Below are positions 5,697 to 9,200 of a stretch of 9,200 nt of DNA, piece after piece. Numbering within the stretch: the first letter of the stretch is position 1; each line of letters begins with the position of its first letter. The stretch lies in the NCBI GenBank assembly GCA_018609785.1, contig JAHEOE010000073.1:1-9200 (forward strand), in the 5' to 3' direction. The notes beneath the pieces were generated by a model. The model did no database searches, was not told where the DNA came from, and saw only the letters and a program-made list of their open reading frames with translations. Source of the stretch: Minisyncoccota bacterium (lineage in GTDB: Bacteria > Patescibacteriota > Minisyncoccia > SW-4-49-11). The position numbers were made by a program, and so were the translations under genes.

Positions 5697-5806
5697 GAAG
5701 CCTGAAGCCGGGAATATCTAGAGAAGAGATACAGTTGCGGGTACGGTTGATACATGTGCTCTTCGAGCACGATATACGGTGGCGGATACAGTGGATATAC
5801 GGTTGT
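5697..5806 (+). repeat. Heptanucleotide repeat cluster, copy C (with insertion)
   Basis: Two GAAGNNN units (5697-5710) lead to ggaatatcta and a core whose first 19 bases (5728-5746) equal 2244-2262. The core is interrupted by about 45 bases (5747-5791) and resumes at 5792-5806 (tggatatacggttgt). The inserted part has a perfect hairpin GTGCTC/GAGCAC (5756-5770) and further GATAYACGG-like units, so it may be an internal expansion. The GTAGC block of copies A and B is missing. Confidence 0.7.
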
Positions 5807-5843
5807 TAGTTCGTATATCGTATTTCGGGAACACCGTATGTGT

Positions 5844-5878
5844 CCTCCTCTTTTTAAAGAGGAGGGGCCCCGAAGGGG
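5844..5878. repeat. GC-rich palindromic repeat
   Basis: CCTCCTCTTT (5844-5853) pairs with AAAGAGGAGG (5856-5865). CCCC-GAA-GGGG (5868-5878) follows immediately and then ggaggag. The composite CCTCC...GGAGG plus CCCCGAAGGGG pattern resembles dispersed palindromes common in many environmental bacterial genomes. It lies between the divergent tRNA-Gln and ndk units, where no terminator is needed, so a mobile or structural repeat is the better reading. Confidence 0.65.
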
Positions 5879-5913
5879 GGAGGAGTTTTCGTCAAAAAAC
5901 TTGAACAACGAAT

Positions 5914-6040
5914 CCTCCTTTCCCTAACGGGTATTTCCTCCTTTAAAGGAGGAAAACACAATTGGTAAGTACCTTGACACGGCAGTCCCTTGGAAATAGG
6001 AACTCGTAAGAGTTCCGTACAAGCTTCGAGGGAAAGGAGG
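5914..6040. repeat. 127-base inverted-repeat element
   Basis: The ends CCTCCTTTCCCT (5914-5925) and AGGGAAAGGAGG (6029-6040) are perfect 12-base inverted repeats. Inside are a perfect 22-base palindrome centred at 5944/5945 (TTTCCTCCTTT and its complement, 5934-5955) and a 7-bp hairpin GGAACTC-GTAA-GAGTTCC (5999-6016). It holds no credible ORF. The layout suggests a miniature mobile element or a folded RNA. The CCTCCTTT core is shared with the palindrome at 5844. Confidence 0.7.
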
Positions 6041-6077
6041 TTTCACGATATACAGCATATTCATAAGAAATAACAAA

Positions 6078-6094
6078 TTTTTGAGATGGGTTCT
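6078..6094 (-). repeat. Fragment of the ATCTCAA repeat end
   Basis: On the minus strand, AGAACCCATCTCAAAAA matches the terminal AGAGTTCATCTCAAAAA of the element ending at 2507 at 14 of 17 positions. The inner AAGGCGACAGAG arm is absent, so this is a solo end, a decayed copy or chance. Confidence 0.4.
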
Positions 6095-6124
6095 AAAATA
6101 TAGTTGAGACTCTTTATGGCACCT

Positions 6125-6154
6125 TTGATTTGCCAACCAAGAGGTGCGTATGAT
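6125..6154 (+). promoter_or_regulatory. Promoter of ndk
   Basis: TTGATT (6125-6130), 18 bases, then TATGAT (6149-6154), which matches five of six consensus bases. Transcription would start near 6161, about 20 bases before the ATG at 6182. This position rules against the longer in-frame start at 6104, which would lie upstream of the promoter. Confidence 0.6.
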
Positions 6155-6181
6155 ATAAGAGAGACAATTGATAACTCATTT

Positions 6182-6781
6182 ATGTCTATGAAAAACGAAC
6201 GCACGCTTGTGCTTCTCAAACCTGATGCCGTCCAGCGCAGTCTTGTGGGGGAAATCATTCAGCGGATTGAGCGTACGGGACTCAAGATCGCCGCGCTTAA
6301 ACTTACGTATGCGGATGAAGATGTCTGTTGGAAGCATTACAATAAAGATGAGGCTTGGTTTCGAGAGAAAGGACAGATAATGATTGAAAATCGAAAAGAA
6401 AAGGGGAGTCCAATTGAAAAAGAAGCGGTTGAGTACGGTAAAGATATTTTGCGGGCCAACATAGCTTTCATGACCTCGGGACCGTTGGTTGCTATGGTGG
6501 TGCAAGGCAATCAGGCTGTGGGAATTGTGCAAAAACTTGTCGGCGAGACCGAACCGTTAACGTCTGATATCGGTACTATTCGCGGAGATTACACTATTGA
6601 CTCTCAAGCGCTTTCCAACGCTGACGGACGGGCGGTGCGCAATCTCATTCATTGTTCGGATGAGACTGCGGAAGCGGAACGCGAGATTCCGTTGTGGTTT
6701 AACGAAGATGAGGTTCACAAATATAATATCGTGCAGGAACGCATCTTGTACGACGTTGACCTTGACGGAATTTGGGAATAG
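6182..6781 (+). CDS. ndk: Nucleoside diphosphate kinase (enlarged form)
   Basis: Ndk passes the gamma-phosphate of ATP to other NDPs through a phospho-histidine, balancing the (d)NTP pools. From the ATG at 6182 the product is 199 residues. ERTLVLLKPDAVQR (6-19) has the conserved Lys; NIAFMTSGPLVAMVVQG (93-109) and GTIRGDY (131-137) are core motifs; NLIHCSD (154-160) has the catalytic His at 157; the end EREIPLWF is typical. Most bacterial Ndk proteins have 130-150 residues. The extra length is an insertion at about 56-90 and another at about 138-152, between GTIRGD and the His motif, plus a longer C-terminus. HCSD replaces the usual HGSD. An in-frame ATG at 6104 would add 26 unconserved residues ahead of the promoter, so it is rejected; ATG at 6188 is an alternative. 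There is no Shine-Dalgarno site. The stop is TAG. Confidence 0.96.
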   Translation: MSMKNERTLVLLKPDAVQRSLVGEIIQRIERTGLKIAALKLTYADEDVCWKHYNKDEAWFREKGQIMIENRKEKGSPIEKEAVEYGKDILRANIAFMTSGPLVAMVVQGNQAVGIVQKLVGETEPLTSDIGTIRGDYTIDSQALSNADGRAVRNLIHCSDETAEAEREIPLWFNEDEVHKYNIVQERILYDVDLDGIWE

Positions 6782-6839
6782 AGATTCTTCAAGATTTATT
6801 CATACGTGGCTGTATCCTTTATATGCGTATAAATTATTT

Positions 6840-6927
6840 CATCTCGGGGTACGGCTCATATTCACTTCACAACGCCGATCCTACCCATAGCCTACCGTTC
6901 AGTTCATATGAACCGTACCCCGAGATG
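6840..6927. other. Long inverted repeat between ndk and gltX
   Basis: The arms at 6840-6861 and 6906-6927 pair over 22 bases with a single mismatch (CATCTCGGGGTACGG, one mismatch, then TCATAT), around a 44-base loop. No T-run follows on the plus strand, so it is not a standard terminator. It could be a folded mRNA end for ndk, a leader element for gltX if transcription reads through, or a miniature element. Its outer CATCTC recalls the ends of the element at 2340-2507. Confidence 0.75.
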
Positions 6928-6944
6928 GATATTGAGTATAAAAT

Positions 6945-6973
6945 TTGGAGATACGTTTTAGTCACATTAATAC
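6945..6973 (+). promoter_or_regulatory. Weak candidate promoter of gltX
   Basis: TTGGAG (6945-6950), 17 bases, then TAATAC (6968-6973). It would give a leader of about a dozen bases. TATAAA at 6937-6942 is an alternative -10 but has no good -35. The whole ndk-gltX gap is 210 bases; apart from the inverted repeat and this candidate I see nothing else in it. Confidence 0.3.
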
Positions 6974-6991
6974 TAACCTAACATGTCATAA

Positions 6992-8443
6992 ATGCCTCGC
7001 GTACGTATTGCCCCCTCACCAACCGGTCCGCTTCATATCGGGACCGCTCGAACAGCTCTCTTCAACTGGCTTTATGCAAGGCAGCAGGAAGGAGCGTTTA
7101 TTTTGCGTATAGAGGATACGGATACACAACGTTCGTTCTTGGAATATGAACAGCAAATTATTGAAGGGTTGCAGTGGCTTGGTATTCCGCCGGATGAGGG
7201 ACCCGGTATCGACGGTGAAGAGTATGGTGAATACGGTCCGTATCGTCAGAGCGAACGTATGAAACAAGGTGTGTATCGACCGTATATCCGTCAACTTTTG
7301 GATAGCGGATGGGCGTATTACGATGATACCTCCAAACAAGAACTCGATCGTCAGCGCAAAGAAGCCGAAGAAGCGGGGGAACCGTTTGTGTATAGAGGAG
7401 ATCCGTACAAAGCGGATATTGATTACGAACAGGCGGTCATTCGTTTTCGCGCTCCACATGATAAGCAGATTATGTGGCGAGATTATGTACGAGGAGAGGT
7501 AACGTTTGATTCACATTTACTGGGAGACTTTGTGATTGCCAAAGATATAGATACGCCGCTTTACAACCTGGCAGTGGTTATTGATGATGCGTTAATGGAC
7601 ATTACTCATATTATTCGCGGTGAAGATCATCTTTCCAATACACCCAAGCAAATGTTAATCAATGAAGTGCTCGGCTTTGCAAAGAAAAAGTATGCGCATA
7701 TTCCGTTGATTTTGGGACAGGATAAGAGCAAGCTTTCCAAGCGGCATGGAGCGGTTACCGTCTCGCAGTACCGGGAGCAAGGATATTTGCCCGAAGCGAT
7801 GATCAACTTTCTTGCTCTTTTAGGGTGGCGTGAGCCGGATGATCGGGAAGTATATTCTCCGGAAGAACTTGTGAAAGTCTTTCGTCTGAAGCGTATTCAG
7901 AAAAGCGGAGCGGTGTTTGATTCGGCTAAGCTGGATAATCTGAATGTTCGGTATCTTAAAGCGCTGTCCGATGAGGAAAGATACAAGAAAGGGAACCAAT
8001 TTCTGAAACAAAACGGATGGAACGTGGATAGGTTGTCCGAAAAACAGCTCCGAGTGCTCATTGATGTGGAGTGTCAACGTATTCACACCTTTGGTGAAAT
8101 CGGTACTGAGACACAACGGTTTTGGGAATTGACGGACTATCCGTCGGAGCGATTGCAATGGAAGAATACTCCGGTGGAAACAATTAGTGCCCATCTCGAT
8201 CTTTTAGCCGGAATGTTAGAAGAACGATCCGAAGAAACTTATGATCCGGAACTGTTGGAGACTGATCTGAAAGCTGTTCTTGAAGAACGGGAAATTCCTC
8301 GCGGAGAGGCATTATGGCCGTTGCGTGTGGCGCTGTCGGGGAGAGAAGCGTCCCCTTCGCCGTTTGAGATAGCGACTATTTTGGGAAAAGAGGAAACGCT
8401 TCGGCGCATCAGTCTTGCACAAAATAAACTTAAAGAGGTATAA
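6992..8443 (+). CDS. gltX: Glutamyl-tRNA synthetase (GluRS)
   Basis: This is a class I aminoacyl-tRNA synthetase that attaches Glu to tRNA-Glu and, in non-discriminating forms, also to tRNA-Gln. The 483 residues fit the bacterial length. The N-terminal Rossmann fold has RIAPSPTGPLHIGTARTALFNW (HIGH-type HIGT, 15-18) and RIEDTD (39-44). Other motifs are YNLAVVIDD (191-199), IIRGEDHLSNTPKQ (207-220), the KMSKS-type loop KLSKR (247-251) and INFLALLGW. The helical C-terminal half is the anticodon-binding domain. The zinc-site cysteines seen in E. coli GluRS are missing (AYYDDTSKQELDRQR occupies that region). The presence of tRNA-Gln(UUG) in the same window makes a non-discriminating role plausible but unproven. 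There is no Shine-Dalgarno site. The TAA stop overlaps a TATAAT box for the next gene. Confidence 0.98.
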   Translation: MPRVRIAPSPTGPLHIGTARTALFNWLYARQQEGAFILRIEDTDTQRSFLEYEQQIIEGLQWLGIPPDEGPGIDGEEYGEYGPYRQSERMKQGVYRPYIRQLLDSGWAYYDDTSKQELDRQRKEAEEAGEPFVYRGDPYKADIDYEQAVIRFRAPHDKQIMWRDYVRGEVTFDSHLLGDFVIAKDIDTPLYNLAVVIDDALMDITHIIRGEDHLSNTPKQMLINEVLGFAKKKYAHIPLILGQDKSKLSKRHGAVTVSQYREQGYLPEAMINFLALLGWREPDDREVYSPEELVKVFRLKRIQKSGAVFDSAKLDNLNVRYLKALSDEERYKKGNQFLKQNGWNVDRLSEKQLRVLIDVECQRIHTFGEIGTETQRFWELTDYPSERLQWKNTPVETISAHLDLLAGMLEERSEETYDPELLETDLKAVLEEREIPRGEALWPLRVALSGREASPSPFEIATILGKEETLRRISLAQNKLKEV

Positions 8444-8444
8444 T
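8416..8444 (+). promoter_or_regulatory. Promoter of the EnvC/PcsB-like gene, over the gltX stop
   Basis: TGCACA (8416-8421) is followed after 17 bases by a perfect TATAAT (8439-8444), which overlaps the gltX TAA stop (8441-8443). Transcription would start near 8451, giving a leader of about 42 bases. No terminator separates gltX from the next gene, so read-through is also likely. Confidence 0.5.
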
Positions 8445-8488
8445 ACAGATAAAGTCTTAAATAAACGGAGACATAGATATCAAAATCC

Positions 8489-8505
8489 CCGTATGAAATA
8501 TACGG
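8489..8505 (+). promoter_or_regulatory. Small hairpin over the start codon
   Basis: CCGTAT (8489-8494) and ATACGG (8500-8505) can pair around GAAAT, with the AUG partly in the stem. With no Shine-Dalgarno site at a useful distance (GGAG is 22 bases upstream), it could limit initiation. A 6-bp stem may be chance. Confidence 0.25.
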
Positions 8506-9200
8506 AATCCTTATCCCACCTCTTACATCAAGGGCTTCGCGCAGTAGCAATCGTTGGTCTTCTCTGGATGACATCGACAGGATTTGTATTTGCCCAAGAA
8601 ACGGATTCCGCTTCTTTACAAAATAAGTTGGAAGAGCGGAAACAGGAAGTGAAAGAGATCGAAAAAGAAATTGAGCGAATTAACGGCAAACAGTATCAAA
8701 CCAAGCAACAAAAGAAAGAAGCCGAGCAGAAAGTGGAAAGGTTGCGAGGGACTATTGAGAATCTTAACGGTGAGATCGAAAATTTAAATGATCGGATTAC
8801 GAGTTTGCGAAGTAAAATTCAAGATACGAAACGCAGTATTGAGGAACGGAAAGAAAAAATTGCCGAACTGGAAGAAAAGATTAATCGGAACAAAGCACAG
8901 GTTGCCGGCTTAGTAAAAGATCTTTATACGGATAATACGCTTAAAAACGAATTTTACGCCGTGGCAAGTTCGCAAAATCTGTCAGAGGCCATGAATGACA
9001 TTTCTTATTCACTTACCTTACAGGATCGAATTAAACGTAAATTGCAAAAAATTGTTGACCATAGGGAATTTCTTAAAAACGAGAAAAAGCAGCTTGCCAG
9101 AGAGCAGTCTCAGCTCAGCGAACGTCAAAAGCGCTTGCGTAGACAACGTATTGCCAAAGAGACGGAAAAGCAAGAGTCTCAGCAGGCGGCCAGTGCCAAA
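8493..9200 (+). CDS. Secreted coiled-coil protein, EnvC/PcsB/CwlO-like N-terminus (partial)
   Basis: The frame is open from ATG 8493 to the window end (236 codons) and continues beyond. A signal peptide is clear: a charged start, a hydrophobic stretch AVAIVGLLWMTSTGFVFA, and likely cleavage after A34 (VFA-QE). Residues 41-135 form a long Lys/Glu-rich coiled coil. The segment VAGLVKDLYTDN...EFYAVASSQNLSEAMNDISYS (137-173) aligns in style with the RlrAmYkng..syLevLLsSkSfsdfl region of PcsB/CwlO/EnvC proteins. A second coiled coil follows (about 177-225). Such proteins activate or are peptidoglycan hydrolases at division, usually under FtsEX, with a C-terminal M23 or NlpC/P60 domain that here would lie past 9200. 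No in-frame start exists upstream. It follows gltX by 49 bases and may share its transcript. Confidence 0.85.
   Translation, partial: MKYTESLSHLLHQGLRAVAIVGLLWMTSTGFVFAQETDSASLQNKLEERKQEVKEIEKEIERINGKQYQTKQQKKEAEQKVERLRGTIENLNGEIENLNDRITSLRSKIQDTKRSIEERKEKIAELEEKINRNKAQVAGLVKDLYTDNTLKNEFYAVASSQNLSEAMNDISYSLTLQDRIKRKLQKIVDHREFLKNEKKQLAREQSQLSERQKRLRRQRIAKETEKQESQQAASAK

Noticed and set aside
5974..6002. Promoter with TTGACA at 5974-5979
   Set aside because: The -35 is perfect, but at 17 bases the -10 is TAGGAA, and it lies inside a repeat element with a better ndk promoter downstream.
5639..6136. Open frames of 70-89 codons in the region before ndk
   Set aside because: They cross palindromes and heptamer repeats and have no recognisable domains or translation signals.
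6104..6181. Upstream ndk start at 6104
   Set aside because: It lies upstream of the TTGATT-18-TATGAT promoter, and the extra 26 residues do not resemble Ndk.
2126..6181. Defence system, toxin-antitoxin or transposase gene in the repeat-rich gaps
   Set aside because: None of the frames in these gaps shows relevant motifs; only noncoding repeats are supported.
6840..6927. Intrinsic terminator for ndk
   Set aside because: The stem is strong, but no T-run follows on either strand and the loop is 44 bases.
78..8443. UGA recoded as glycine
   Set aside because: The conserved proteins align full length with no in-frame TGA, so only TGA avoidance can be claimed.

Overview
The window looks like chromosomal sequence from a Patescibacteria (Candidate Phyla Radiation) bacterium or something similar. 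This is inferred from gene content and style, not from a search. Nearly every gene is a core housekeeping gene. Several have Patescibacteria-like features: an enlarged Ndk of about 199 residues, an FtsB-like protein ending in a WW..FF tail, few Shine-Dalgarno sites, and tRNA and tmRNA genes without an encoded CCA. All nine complete genes stop with TAA or TAG, and none with TGA.

Bases 1-2101 (minus strand) form a translation block. Read in the direction of transcription it is smpB, tmRNA (ssrA), infC, rpmI and rplT, followed by a clear intrinsic terminator at 1-40. The tmRNA begins only two bases after the smpB stop codon, and infC starts 35 bases after the tmRNA body. The two partners of trans-translation and the IF3-L35-L20 operon are therefore probably one transcription unit, with an extra promoter before rpmI.

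Bases 2102-5056 hold a GT4-type glycosyltransferase (minus) and, divergent from it, mnmA (plus). Their promoters appear to overlap, and mnmA is probably leaderless. The flanking intergenic stretches carry two repeat families: in-register heptanucleotide repeats (GAAGNNN and GTAGCNN) and an element with ends reading ATCTCAA and inner arms reading AAGGCGACAGAG.

Bases 5057-6181 hold an FtsB/DivIC-like division protein just downstream of a tRNA-Gln(UUG) gene (both minus). A gene-free stretch of about 550 bases follows, full of inverted repeats, and ends at a good promoter for ndk.

Bases 6182-9200 (plus strand) hold ndk, a strong 88-base inverted repeat, gltX (GluRS without the zinc cysteines), and the start of a secreted coiled-coil protein of the EnvC/PcsB/CwlO class that runs off the window.

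The genes serve translation and its quality control (IF3, L35, L20, tmRNA/SmpB, GluRS, tRNA-Gln, MnmA), nucleotide supply (Ndk) and the cell envelope and division (glycosyltransferase, FtsB-like, EnvC-like). tRNA-Gln, MnmA and GluRS are linked biochemically: tRNA-Gln(UUG) is a substrate of MnmA and, in bacteria without GlnRS, of GluRS. I saw no defence system, prophage, CRISPR array or transposase gene. The unexplained material is the intergenic repeats.
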